DNA from: Saprospiraceae bacterium
GTDB lineage: Bacteria > Bacteroidota > Bacteroidia > Chitinophagales > Saprospiraceae
Assembly: GCA_013001595.1 (NCBI GenBank)
Contig: JABDMH010000074.1
Span: 1 to 43,966 of the forward strand
Direction: 5' to 3'
DNA: 43,966 nt
The notes beneath the pieces were generated by a model that saw only the letters and a list, made by a program, of their open reading frames with translations, had not been told where the DNA came from and made no database searches. A program made the position numbers and the translations under genes. This document shows, piece by piece, positions 17,543 to 26,683 of this stretch; position 1 is the stretch's first letter; each line of letters opens with the position of its first letter.

Positions 17543-19690
17543 TTACTGTTTCCAGAACTGTATGGTCCCAGGTGGAATGTTAGCTTGCAGTGTTTTGCCA
17601 TCGTTACTTACGATGTCAACTGATGGATCGAATGTTAATCCATCCAGATTATCACCATTAATCATGATCGAAGTGCCGTTGGATGTAATTGTGCCATTGC
17701 CGTCTTCATTGTAAATGGTAATGGGATCTTGGGCTGTAAATCCTGAAGAGGATTGCACAAACTCGGTGCCGTGACGTACAAAGTAATGTATTATATCTCC
17801 GGTACTGCGAGACAAGACAGCTTTGCCTTTGAAAGTCACGGTTTCTGTGACCACTAAGGAGTCTCCTGCACCACATAAGATAAGATCGGTTACCCCAGAA
17901 GGGTGTGTGACTGTGCAACCCGAATAATGGTCGCCAACAATACGCGAAATGGGTGGCTTTGGATGCAAGCTATTGTGGGGAAACAGCAACGTAGCAATCT
18001 GTATGCTGCCATTGGTTCCAATACTGTATGCTGCCCCGAGCCTATTGTGGTCGGGATAGTCTGGATAACGATCCATGACTGCCGAGGGCACTTTTTCGAT
18101 GTCAACGGCTTCAGGAGGTGTAGCGTAGTAGATGGTCAATTGACTCCCAGATACACTCTGCTGGTGATTGATGTCGGCAACATATTCTTCATCTGCAGAT
18201 TCAACGGTAATGTTTGTTTCGTTGGCCGGATGTAAATAAGTGATCACTTGATTTCCAGGAGTGGCGGCAACTTCGTCATACAAAATCACATATGGTTGCG
18301 CGCCGTTTATTCTATGAACCAATAGAGCATTTCGCATATGTTTTCTTCCTGCAATGGCTCCCCCCGAAGATCCTGAGGCATAGTCGAGGTGTTCGGTTAC
18401 GAATCCTTCCACTATACCTCCACCTAATCGCGAGGTATGGTTATTTCCAAACATCGTCAATGTATTATTTAGTGGAGCCGGTCTGGTAGGGGCACCCAAT
18501 CGACCGCCGTTGACAAGAAGTCGATTGCCATATCCAGAGAGGGCAAGTCCATTGACCTCCTCATGTGTATGCCACTCGTCTTGTGACTTGATGTTGTATA
18601 AAACTAGGTGCAAACCATGTGGATCATCCGCCTTTTCCCTGAAAAAAGCACCTCCATTTATATATAATTTGCTGGAGGGAACAACTGGATCGGGTAGGGG
18701 AGTCTTTGGTAGAATATAGGTAAGAATACTACCTTGCGCTTTGACACCTTTATAATACCAAGCAGCATATCCGGCAGCTTCTGCATCAAAGTTCACAACC
18801 CTGCGTTGCAACATATAATTTCCAATGGTTTGGGTGGGTAGCATATCTCCGATGATTGCCATCTCCTTGGCGCAGTTAATACTAGATCCAAATAGCCAAC
18901 GGTGAAATTTCTTCAGGCGTTCATTATCATAATATCGATTGTCAATACCAGTATATTCAAGAACATCCATGTAGCCTGCCTTACTTAATCGACTATTTCC
19001 TCCACCCACACGCTCCCAGGCATAGTGAATGGTGACTGGACTCACACCATCATCGGTGATCTGCAGCATGATGCCATCGTAATATTTGTCGTCTGGTGTC
19101 GTGCGTATTCCTTTGTAGATGTCCCAGGTGCCATGGGTACCGTATCTAACATCTACCCAAGAGCCTTCACGTTTAATTTTAAAGATTTGATCCTCGATGA
19201 CCTTTTCACATTGCCGGACTTCCAAAGAATCTAATGCATCATATACGATATCGAGTGCCAAGATTGCCATGTAGAAAGAACCCATGTTGGGCACAACGCC
19301 TCCCCAACCATTGTTCTCGCCAACCGTTAGCTGAGCATATTGGTCGACAATCGCATTTTTTACCCGGTCTGCATGTTCGGCCGAATGCTCAACATCCAAA
19401 ATATAAGCGAGCGCAGCAGCACCTACATAATTTTGTAAGTCGTAATGTCTGGTTTTGCTGCCGCGCTTAGATCTTACTATGGCATCTTCCTGCATCGATT
19501 TCCACGGTTCCCGGTCTGATCTATCTCTTAGTGCTGGAAATTCATCTTTCTGTACTATTAAGAATGGATGGTGGGAGCCATTGGATTCAGGTATATCATT
19601 TGAAATAGGACCTTTAACGTCCTTGTCACATGCGATGGCTAATAATAACAGGACGCTACTAAAGATGGGGACTATCCAATTTTCTTTCAT
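17543..19690 (-). CDS. Heparinase II/III-like lipoprotein, putative polysaccharide lyase
   Basis: A 715-residue exported lipoprotein: a hydrophobic signal ends in the lipobox LAIAC (Cys21). The first half (about 40-330) is an alpha-helical toroid-like domain of the alginate-lyase/heparinase type (GWGGVVPNMGSFYMAILALD, DALDSLEVRQCEKVIEDQ). The second half is a heparinase II/III-like beta-sheet domain with a central His-containing block, SQDEWHTHEEVNGLALSGYG, and later beta-rich segments. Enzymes with this layout cleave uronic-acid-containing polysaccharides by beta-elimination. The substrate and lyase family number cannot be fixed by eye. The next gene upstream, 60 bases away and on the same strand, encodes a second heparinase-like lipoprotein, so they likely form one unit. 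Confidence 0.82.
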   Translation of the reverse strand: MKENWIVPIFSSVLLLLAIACDKDVKGPISNDIPESNGSHHPFLIVQKDEFPALRDRSDREPWKSMQEDAIVRSKRGSKTRHYDLQNYVGAAALAYILDVEHSAEHADRVKNAIVDQYAQLTVGENNGWGGVVPNMGSFYMAILALDIVYDALDSLEVRQCEKVIEDQIFKIKREGSWVDVRYGTHGTWDIYKGIRTTPDDKYYDGIMLQITDDGVSPVTIHYAWERVGGGNSRLSKAGYMDVLEYTGIDNRYYDNERLKKFHRWLFGSSINCAKEMAIIGDMLPTQTIGNYMLQRRVVNFDAEAAGYAAWYYKGVKAQGSILTYILPKTPLPDPVVPSSKLYINGGAFFREKADDPHGLHLVLYNIKSQDEWHTHEEVNGLALSGYGNRLLVNGGRLGAPTRPAPLNNTLTMFGNNHTSRLGGGIVEGFVTEHLDYASGSSGGAIAGRKHMRNALLVHRINGAQPYVILYDEVAATPGNQVITYLHPANETNITVESADEEYVADINHQQSVSGSQLTIYYATPPEAVDIEKVPSAVMDRYPDYPDHNRLGAAYSIGTNGSIQIATLLFPHNSLHPKPPISRIVGDHYSGCTVTHPSGVTDLILCGAGDSLVVTETVTFKGKAVLSRSTGDIIHYFVRHGTEFVQSSSGFTAQDPITIYNEDGNGTITSNGTSIMINGDNLDGLTFDPSVDIVSNDGKTLQANIPPGTIQFWKQ

Positions 19691-19749
19691 GATACTTTGA
19701 GGTATGCGTTGCTGCAGATGCCTTTATTGCCAATTATTTTTTATCAAAA

Positions 19750-21606
19750 CTACCATTTAGCGAGGGCTTTTTGCAGTGCTGCTTCCCCTAGTGCATCTTG
19801 CGGCAATAGTCGAACTTCAAAAGTGGATTGCTCATTTGGCTTCATTTGGTACTCAAAACCCACCATGATGGTGTTGGGATTATCTGCATCGTAGTCAGTG
19901 GTCGGAACCGTGCTCCAAGTACTCGTCACCATGTCATCAGGGCCATCAATTTGAATGAATAGTTTTTTTCCATCTTTTGTCAACGTGATCATTTTTTCAG
20001 CCAATTCGACAGTGGCAGAGGTAACCAGGTTCCAGCGGATCTTCGTCGGATCAGCCCCAGCTTCGATCTCATCCTGAATGACTACATGATTATCATTGCG
20101 GATGGCGACTCCTCGTGTAGCCTTTTTAGCCTGTCCATGGTAGACCGTACTGATGTCTGAAATGGCGAACATGAAATTTGGGTCTGACCCATGTCGATCA
20201 ATTTTGGCGTATCCAGCTACTCGTTGCAATGCATCGTTGATGGTAAGTGTAGAATGTGCATAATTATTTAGCCTAAATATTGACCAACGCTGTGCATCCT
20301 GTCCCTTACCAAACACCTTGATGCCCTTTGATTCCAGTGATTCATAACCTTGTAGCCCTAGGTCAATGGCCCATCTAACGCCATCTGCTTCCATGATGAA
20401 GGAACCGATGTCCATATGCCCATGGTTTACAGAAGGTGATCCTGCCTTAAATCCTAAAAAGATGGCGTTGGGATCACTCCAGGATGTACGCATGAGGGCT
20501 ACTGGATTTTTTCCCTGAGCGACCCACATCTTTGAGCCAGGTTCCGAAATCGCCGATAGGGGTACTTCCTTACCCCAGATTAGTGCTGCCGGCATGAGTC
20601 TATTTCGTCTGAAGTTCTGCTGGGTTAAAAACTTTTTTTCAGACCACAAGACCGAGGGGTCACCATTTCTTTCCGCAAACCAAAACATGGCCGGACTTAA
20701 TGATCCTCGAAGTGAGCAGTCGCCCCAATTGTAGCATAAACCCGACGGCGCAATCATATGCTTCATGAATTCACCTGTTTCTAAATAACCTGGTACGCTG
20801 CTGGGATTGATTTCGTCATAGCCCGCTTTCTCAAGAGCACTGATCAGCACTACGTTAAACGAAGTGCCGTAGCCCCAATATCCATACCCTTCAGGATAGG
20901 CACCATCTGGTTTGTACTCTTCCATGGCCAGCCCCACCGTTTCTATGGCTCGTTCGATGGTTGCTTTGGCCAGCTCTGGCTCTACATTTTGAATGGCTAA
21001 TGCTCCCAGGACCATTCCCGCATTACACACTTGATTCCAGTTGTTGGATGAACGCAGAAACCAGTTGTAGTCGCTGTCATAGGATGGTCTCAGCCCTTTA
21101 TGTGCAATGGAGCCACTGATCACCTTGCGGTCCTCTTCAGATAGCTCCTTGTACAACCAATCGTATCCAATAGCCATGCCCATGGTCATCTCTGCCACAT
21201 CAAGAAAGTGTGATGGATTCCAATCTGTGAATGCTGCGGCGGCCAGCATTTCTTCAATTGCCTTTAGCGAAAAGCGCTCATCTCCGGTCATTCTGAATCC
21301 GTAAGAAAGTTGAAAGACCCGACTTAGCAATTCGCGAGAAGTAGCTAGTAGTCGACGACCTACCATTTTCCGCTTTAATACCTCTTTGCCCAGAATCCTA
21401 TTGCACTCCTTCAAAATGGATGCATGCAGCGAGTACCAGGTCGCGTCTTTTTCAATTAAATCGGAAATGATCGCTTCTTCATCAGCATGCATCAATATCG
21501 TTGGGTGCTCTACTAATGTGTGTTCTTCTGCCGGTTTGTCTAAGGATGACTTGTTGCAGCCGACTAAAGTGGCGACTGAGAAACATAGGAGAATGAGCTT
21601 CTTCAT
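19750..21606 (-). CDS. Heparinase II/III family lipoprotein (polysaccharide lyase)
   Basis: A 618-residue lipoprotein with signal MKKLILLCFSVATLVGC, the lipobox being LVGC at 14-17. Residues about 40-340 form the helical toroid (YDWLYKELSEEDRKVI, SSNNWNQVCNAGMVLGALAI, PEGYGYWGYGTSFNVVLISA); the NNWNQV and YPEGYGYWGYG blocks are hallmarks of the heparinase II/III and oligo-alginate lyase group. The beta-sandwich part starts with SVNHGHMDIGSFIMEADG, with the conserved Asn-His-Gly-His-x-Asp segment of the active site. It probably degrades acidic oligosaccharides at the cell surface or in the periplasm. It is the first gene of a two-gene unit with the lyase-like gene downstream. The exact substrate (alginate, heparin-like or another) is not known. 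Confidence 0.9.
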   Translation of the reverse strand: MKKLILLCFSVATLVGCNKSSLDKPAEEHTLVEHPTILMHADEEAIISDLIEKDATWYSLHASILKECNRILGKEVLKRKMVGRRLLATSRELLSRVFQLSYGFRMTGDERFSLKAIEEMLAAAAFTDWNPSHFLDVAEMTMGMAIGYDWLYKELSEEDRKVISGSIAHKGLRPSYDSDYNWFLRSSNNWNQVCNAGMVLGALAIQNVEPELAKATIERAIETVGLAMEEYKPDGAYPEGYGYWGYGTSFNVVLISALEKAGYDEINPSSVPGYLETGEFMKHMIAPSGLCYNWGDCSLRGSLSPAMFWFAERNGDPSVLWSEKKFLTQQNFRRNRLMPAALIWGKEVPLSAISEPGSKMWVAQGKNPVALMRTSWSDPNAIFLGFKAGSPSVNHGHMDIGSFIMEADGVRWAIDLGLQGYESLESKGIKVFGKGQDAQRWSIFRLNNYAHSTLTINDALQRVAGYAKIDRHGSDPNFMFAISDISTVYHGQAKKATRGVAIRNDNHVVIQDEIEAGADPTKIRWNLVTSATVELAEKMITLTKDGKKLFIQIDGPDDMVTSTWSTVPTTDYDADNPNTIMVGFEYQMKPNEQSTFEVRLLPQDALGEAALQKALAKW

Positions 21607-21946
21607 ATAACCATATTGTTATCTCAAAGATACAGGGAATCAGATTACCATTTTCAGTATAGTGGAGTGATTGCCATGAGACGCAACCATTGGCAAACAT
21701 CGCAATGCTGAACCTAGCCTGTGCACATAAGCCTATTAAAATGATTTAATCGGTAACCTGACGATTGGGTCCGGTCTTGTTGATCTCTTCCCTTCTACTA
21801 TAATGAATTGCAAGAACTATGTATGGTGGATCCCATGGAACGCCTAATATGTATATCCTGGACAAAGAAATATCTGGCTAGATGTAGCTACGAAGCGATT
21901 GTACCATGCTATGGAAAATTCAATAAACCCTAGCCCAAATTCAGAG
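21607..21946. other. 340-base intergenic gap, no gene seen
   Basis: This lies between the DUF4249 gene's 3' end and the lyase gene's 5' end, both on the minus strand, and should contain the lyase promoter. One 20-codon plus-strand frame ending near 21880 (MYGGSHGTPNMYILDKEISG) has sensible composition but is too short and has no clear start. Nothing else is supported. Confidence 0.3.
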
Positions 21947-22882
21947 TCATTCGATCCTTTTGTCCAGTCTGGTTACATTGGCCACATTGAAAACGCCCAA
22001 TATTTTTTCGCCACTGGTGGACTGAATATTTCCCTGCGCATTTGCGATCGGAGTAGCAAAAATCGTATTTGTTCCATTGAGAATTTCATCACGTACCGTA
22101 CTCATGAATTCAAATGCTTCTAGGGTCAATGAGTGTATCTCTACCCGCAATAAGTCGCCTTCGACAAATGGCGGAAGATCAGCATCTGCACTGTCAGGGA
22201 CGGGGTTTACCTGTTCTCTAATCGGTGGTATGAAAATCAAGTTGTCAATTTCAGCTCCCGCATCAAAACCCGCATCGTAGGCAAGATTTATTTCATCAGG
22301 TTTGTTGAGGTATTCATAATTCTTGAATGCTTTTATCCAATAGGTGTTTCCAAATCCGGGAAGATCCCTGGCAAAAAATTCTGCATACAATCCATCAGGT
22401 CCTCGCAGATCGTTTTCTCTGAAGATAACTTTGATGCTGTCAATCTTCGGCGAAGGATTCATAGTTGCTTCAGCAGAAATAATGGGAATGTCTGCCGTGC
22501 TAATTTGAAGGATATATCTGTCACCAATGTTTCCAATACGTTCCTCTTCAGTAGGAGTCCAGGTATAATTCCCGGCCCCCTGATCTGCAAATATTATGGT
22601 AGTATTATTGTTTCGAAGAACCTCTACGGTTGCACCCTCCATAGCTTGTGCAAATTCACTATTGAAATAGGGCTGACTTCGGGTGAGTCTGATGGTCTGT
22701 GGTTTATCTTCATCTGTGAGCCACGCATCAACCACCAATTGAGATGGGGCATCCGCTGTTTCAATATCTACGACATCCTCACAGCTTGTTATGAAAATGA
22801 ATGCAACTAGACCCATAACATACAAAAGGGAAGGTCCACTTACTCCTCGGAACTTATTCATCCAAAACATTCTATACTTCAT
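21947..22882 (-). CDS. DUF4249 outer-membrane-associated lipoprotein
   Basis: A 311-residue lipoprotein. The hydrophobic N-terminus ends in FITSCEDVV, with the lipobox Cys at 34, and the following region (IETADAPSQLVVDAWLTDED, then TIRLTRSQPYFN) is characteristic of the DUF4249 family. These proteins are beta-rich, of unknown function, and are almost always encoded next to a TonB-dependent receptor, where they may act as a surface-exposed partner. Here the receptor gene lies 9 bases upstream on the same strand, which fits an operon. Three ATG codons occur within the first eight; I kept the first. It has not been tied to a substrate; SusD-like carbohydrate binding is not supported by sequence. 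Confidence 0.9.
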   Translation of the reverse strand: MKYRMFWMNKFRGVSGPSLLYVMGLVAFIFITSCEDVVDIETADAPSQLVVDAWLTDEDKPQTIRLTRSQPYFNSEFAQAMEGATVEVLRNNNTTIIFADQGAGNYTWTPTEEERIGNIGDRYILQISTADIPIISAEATMNPSPKIDSIKVIFRENDLRGPDGLYAEFFARDLPGFGNTYWIKAFKNYEYLNKPDEINLAYDAGFDAGAEIDNLIFIPPIREQVNPVPDSADADLPPFVEGDLLRVEIHSLTLEAFEFMSTVRDEILNGTNTIFATPIANAQGNIQSTSGEKILGVFNVANVTRLDKRIE

Positions 22883-22891
22883 GGTATATGC

Positions 22892-25267
22892 TTATTGGAA
22901 TTTAAAATTGTAAGAAATAGATGGAATAAAACTACCTACCACAGACAATTGAATTGCTTCAGTCGTCGTAGGAGCATCAGGTAGAACGCGATCTCCGTCT
23001 TGTCGAAAATAAATGGAGAAAGGATTTCTGCGATTGTAAATATTATAGATCGAAAATACCCAATCTCCAACCCATTTGTCATCAGGTGATTTCTTTCTGC
23101 CCTTCAAGGTAGCACCAATGTCCAATCGATGGTAATTGGGGATGCGTACATTATTCCTAGTGTCGATTGCATTATGCGGTACGACATAACCCTGCTGCTC
23201 ATAGCGAGATGTTGCAAATGTGGTGGGTGTGCCAGAATTAAAGACGAAGGTGCCACTTACTGACCAACGGTCGTTTATGTCATAAAATCCATTTATACTT
23301 AGATTGTGTAATTGATCGAATCTAGATGGATACCAGTTGTTTTGATTGATGCCTTGCACCTGTCGCTCCGTCCTGGCGAGTGTATAACTAACCCATCCGG
23401 TAAAGGTGCCTTTGGATTTTTTTGCTTGTAGTTCCCAGCCGTACGCTCTACCCTCTCCAGCCAATAGATCACCCTCTAAAAATTCATTTAATAATAGATC
23501 AGCTCCGTCGATGTAGTCCACAATATTTTGCATCTTTTTATAGTAAAACTCAGAGCTAAATTCGTAAGTGTTGTTTTGGAAATTTCGGAAATAACCAATG
23601 GCTACTTGATCACCAATTTGTGGCTTAATATTATTTGTACTAGGTGTCCACACGTCTACCGGAGTAGATGCTGTCGTATTTGAGATAAGGTGAATGTACT
23701 GTGAAGTGCGATTGTAGCTAGCTTTTAAAGAAGAGAAATCATTTAGCTGATATTTGACCGACAGCCGTGGTTCTAGATTCAAATACGTTTGGATGGATTC
23801 CCATTGACCGTATTCTTGGACTCCAATTACAGGTCTTCTAGCTCCCGGTGTGAATTCGCCGTAGGTGTATGCATTGCCTTTTCCTGTATAATTAAAATGT
23901 GAAAGTCGCAGACCATAATTCAATGAAAATCGGTCTCCAATATCTTGTTCAACCTCCGCATAAGCGGCACTTTCAATGGCATATCTATCATCCAGGCTGA
24001 CATCACTGATTTCTCCTTCACTTACGCCGACTGCATTTCCCGGAGTGAAAGTGTAAACGATGGCCTGACCACCAAAACGCAAGATGTTTTTTGGATTAAT
24101 GAAGTAGGTGAATTCGGGCTTGACGCTGTAGTTCTCAATATTCGCTTTCCATGTGAAACTATTGACAGCATCTTCGCCAAAGTTTATTCTATAGTCGTAG
24201 TCGCTAAAATAGACTGTGAAATTGCTGAAGAGTCTTTCATTGAAGAGGTGATTCCACCGTAGTGTCCCCGTGCTGTTACCCCAATTAAATCCAGCAGCAT
24301 TTCCAAAACCGAAGTTATCTCGGCCAAAGTACCCTGACAAAAATACCCTGTTGTTTTCATTGATGTTATAGTTAGTTTTTAGGGTGAGGTCATAAAAATT
24401 CAAGATTGACCCTTCCAGACCGTCATTGAGAAATGGTTTAGCCAGGACATCAATATAGGAGCGTCGGCCTGCGACTATGAAAGAGGCTTTATCTTTAACA
24501 ATGGGAGCCTCAACAGACAGTCGGCTAAAAATAAAACCTATCCCCCCATCTATGGCGAGGTTTTTACTATTTCCTTCCTTCATCCGCACATCCAAAATCG
24601 AAGAAATGCGACCACCATATCTTGCTGGTATTCCTCCCTTATATAATTTAACATCTTTGATGGCGTCAGGATTAAACACAGAAAAGAAACCGAACAGATG
24701 TGAGGAATTAAATACAGGGGCTTCATCTAGTAGTACAAGATTTTGATCAATACTACCTCCCCTAACGTTGAAACCTGAGGCACCTTCTCCCACACTCGTA
24801 ACACCTGGAAGCAATTGCAAACTTCTGATGACCTCGACTTCCCCAAGTAAAGCAGGAACACCTTTTATAGTTTTGATGTCGAGCTTGCTTACGCTCATTT
24901 CAATATCCGTAACGTTTTTGTCTGCTGCCTCTCCGGTCACAATCACTTCAGTCAACTGTTCAGTCGACTCCCCAAGTTCAATGTTTCTAATGGTGTTTTT
25001 ATCCAATACAATGCTCTCGCGTATGGATTTAAAACCGAGGTAGGCAAATTCAATTGTGTAATTTCCAGGGTCTACAGAAAGGGAATAATAACCATAATCA
25101 TTGCTCGTGGCTCCCTGCTGCGTCTCCACCACAAAGACTGTTGCTCCAATTAATGTTTCCCCATTGCTGGCATCCTTGACATAACCACTTAAAGTAACCT
25201 TCTCTTGCCCCAAAAGTGAGCTGGCACATAGCAGGCAAAAGAGTATCAATGGTACTACTTTAGTCAT
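22892..25267 (-). CDS. TonB-dependent outer-membrane receptor with CarboxypepD_reg-like N-domain
   Basis: A 791-residue outer-membrane transporter. The signal peptide ends at SSLLGQ (about residue 21). A carboxypeptidase-regulatory-like beta-sandwich follows (about 23-110, VTLSGYVKDASNGETLIGAT), then a plug domain (about 115-225, with SVGEGASGFNVRGGSIDQNL) and a 22-strand barrel ending in an aromatic residue pattern (SISYNFKFQ). It uses TonB energy to import a ligand too large for porins. With the DUF4249 lipoprotein right downstream it forms a two-gene unit. The Fur-family gene upstream on the same strand hints at metal or siderophore-type cargo, but that is an inference from position only. 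It is shorter than typical SusC proteins. Confidence 0.95.
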   Translation of the reverse strand: MTKVVPLILFCLLCASSLLGQEKVTLSGYVKDASNGETLIGATVFVVETQQGATSNDYGYYSLSVDPGNYTIEFAYLGFKSIRESIVLDKNTIRNIELGESTEQLTEVIVTGEAADKNVTDIEMSVSKLDIKTIKGVPALLGEVEVIRSLQLLPGVTSVGEGASGFNVRGGSIDQNLVLLDEAPVFNSSHLFGFFSVFNPDAIKDVKLYKGGIPARYGGRISSILDVRMKEGNSKNLAIDGGIGFIFSRLSVEAPIVKDKASFIVAGRRSYIDVLAKPFLNDGLEGSILNFYDLTLKTNYNINENNRVFLSGYFGRDNFGFGNAAGFNWGNSTGTLRWNHLFNERLFSNFTVYFSDYDYRINFGEDAVNSFTWKANIENYSVKPEFTYFINPKNILRFGGQAIVYTFTPGNAVGVSEGEISDVSLDDRYAIESAAYAEVEQDIGDRFSLNYGLRLSHFNYTGKGNAYTYGEFTPGARRPVIGVQEYGQWESIQTYLNLEPRLSVKYQLNDFSSLKASYNRTSQYIHLISNTTASTPVDVWTPSTNNIKPQIGDQVAIGYFRNFQNNTYEFSSEFYYKKMQNIVDYIDGADLLLNEFLEGDLLAGEGRAYGWELQAKKSKGTFTGWVSYTLARTERQVQGINQNNWYPSRFDQLHNLSINGFYDINDRWSVSGTFVFNSGTPTTFATSRYEQQGYVVPHNAIDTRNNVRIPNYHRLDIGATLKGRKKSPDDKWVGDWVFSIYNIYNRRNPFSIYFRQDGDRVLPDAPTTTEAIQLSVVGSFIPSISYNFKFQ

Positions 25268-25584
25268 GAACCTAAAGGTTGATCATTGTCAAAACGCATC
25301 AGTCCAGGTATTGTTTCAGCGTTTATCGGCTTAATCAAGCCATTGGTCTATATCCACCTTCTTAAGGAAGTTGGCCCATGACTTTATGACACTATGGTGT
25401 GAACTCAGAAATCCTGTGGATCAGGTTGATTTCAAATGGTATCAAGACATATTGGATTTTGAGGTGTGGCTTTTGGCCCACCTGAGTTGATTTCCTTCTA
25501 TTGATTCTGTTTTATCACAATTTGGATGCCACCGAGTTTTGTCCGTGAAGTCAACTAGTGGCAACCTATCGGGAGAGGAAGTCA
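25268..25584. other. Upstream region of the TonB receptor gene
   Basis: No gene was found. A short imperfect palindrome, ttgatcattgtcaa at 25279-25292 (outer TTGA/TCAA arms), lies 12 bases upstream of the receptor start codon and could be an operator; it is not a canonical Fur box. The promoter of the receptor/DUF4249 unit should be here, but I could not place a clear TAnnTTTG element. Confidence 0.25.
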
Positions 25585-26001
25585 TCAGTTGGAGCAAGAG
25601 CTGCAAATACCAGATAAGATGACTTGCAGATCTTTAAGGTGATATCCCTGTGGCACTTCAATTTGCGGTATCGTGACAGATTCCAAGCATGTCGTTTGAT
25701 CGCATTTGGTGCAATGAAAATGCGGATGATCATCACTATGGTGATGAGTATCACAGTCTGCACATAGGGCATACTTTTGCTTGCCTGTGTGGTCAATGGC
25801 CGCATGTACCAGACCAGACTCCTCGAAGGTTTTGAGGGTACGATATAAAGTGATGCGGTCGATATCTTCGAGCTCTAGCTCGATATCTCCGCTGGTGAGT
25901 GCATGTTTACCAGCACGGATGAAAATAGCAAGAACGTCCTGTCGTGTCTGTGTAATACGTAGTTCATGGTTTCTAAGGAGATGAATGATTTTCTCTTTCA
26001 T
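25585..26001 (-). CDS. Fur-family transcriptional regulator (metal or peroxide sensing)
   Basis: A 138-residue cytoplasmic repressor. The winged-helix DNA-binding half (about 1-75) includes LRITQTRQDVLAIF and the recognition-helix block DIDRITLYRTLKTFEESGLV. The dimerisation half has a histidine-rich metal region (HHHSDDHPHFHC), a structural zinc pair HCTKC, and a second pair GICSSC near the C-terminus, so both Cys-x-x-Cys motifs are present. The exact metal (Fe, Zn, Mn or peroxide) cannot be assigned; the sequence is compatible with Zur-like or Fur-like action. The frame extends to a GTG at 26016, but the ATG at 26001 (MKEKIIHLLRNHELRITQ) fits the family. Its neighbours, DUF302 and a TonB receptor, suggest metal or stress control, though no operator was proven. 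Confidence 0.93.
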   Translation of the reverse strand: MKEKIIHLLRNHELRITQTRQDVLAIFIRAGKHALTSGDIELELEDIDRITLYRTLKTFEESGLVHAAIDHTGKQKYALCADCDTHHHSDDHPHFHCTKCDQTTCLESVTIPQIEVPQGYHLKDLQVILSGICSSCSN

Positions 26002-26143
26002 TTGACGCCGCTTCACTATTCCACTACGAAATTATGAAATATTGACCAGTCACGGCGATGGTCCTCAAAATGAGACATGCCTATCAGAATCTTAGCTCAG
26101 ACTTTGGCCCACTTTGGCCATTGCCCGAAGTAACTTCACCAAA

Positions 26144-26536
26144 CTACTGCAACTGCGAGATGGCCGCCTTAAGCTTTCCTTGAATCTCATTGGCCACTTC
26201 CCCCAGTGCTTCATTTTCGACAGACATCATAGAAGCGATGGGATCAACTGCGGAAACTTCTATCTCTCCATTCTTGTGCTGTTCTACAATTACATTGCAA
26301 GGTAGAAATACACCGATCTTATCTTCCTTGAGTAGTGCTTGGTGAGCATAGTGTGGATGGCATGCTCCAAGAATTGTGTACGGCTTAAAATCTACATCAA
26401 TTTTTTTCTTCAAAGTGGCCGATATATCGATCTCGGTTAGGACACCGAAACCCTGATCTTTAAGACGAGCAGTAACTTGCTCTACGGCCTGCTCAAAGTT
26501 TTTCTCCGAAATAGTCTTATTGAAAAAGTATTGCAT
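26144..26536 (-). CDS. DUF302 domain-containing protein
   Basis: A 130-residue protein that is essentially one DUF302 domain: the region ISEKNFEQAVEQVTARLKDQ, then FGVLTEIDISATLKKK and YTILGACHPHYAHQAL, and an end block with PCNVIVEQHKNGEIEVSAVD. The conserved Cys-His segment (GACHPHYAHQ, about 77-86) is a family hallmark. The function of the domain is unknown; it is often found near metal, sulfur or redox genes. It has no signal peptide, so it is probably cytoplasmic. It lies about 140 bases upstream of the Fur-family gene on the same strand and about 150 downstream of the racemase gene, so each may have its own promoter. The ATG at 26536 gives a complete domain. Confidence 0.92.
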   Translation of the reverse strand: MQYFFNKTISEKNFEQAVEQVTARLKDQGFGVLTEIDISATLKKKIDVDFKPYTILGACHPHYAHQALLKEDKIGVFLPCNVIVEQHKNGEIEVSAVDPIASMMSVENEALGEVANEIQGKLKAAISQLQ

Positions 26537-26683
26537 AAAAAGATTGATTATTGTTGTTAAAAAATCGGTTATTGAAATTTCTTATTGCATTTTTTGCAGG
26601 GTATATTGGTGGGCACTGATCATATCCATCTGGCTTTCTCTTCATATATTATTGACAATGCTAGGTGTCCCTGTGTTTGCATC

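Noticed and set aside
22882-22892. Classifying the TonB receptor and neighbour as SusC/SusD
   Set aside because: The receptor is too short for SusC, and its neighbour matches DUF4249, not SusD.
25279-25292. Fur box upstream of the TonB receptor
   Set aside because: The palindrome is short (TTGA/TCAA arms) and does not match the 19-bp Fur consensus; kept only as a weak candidate site.
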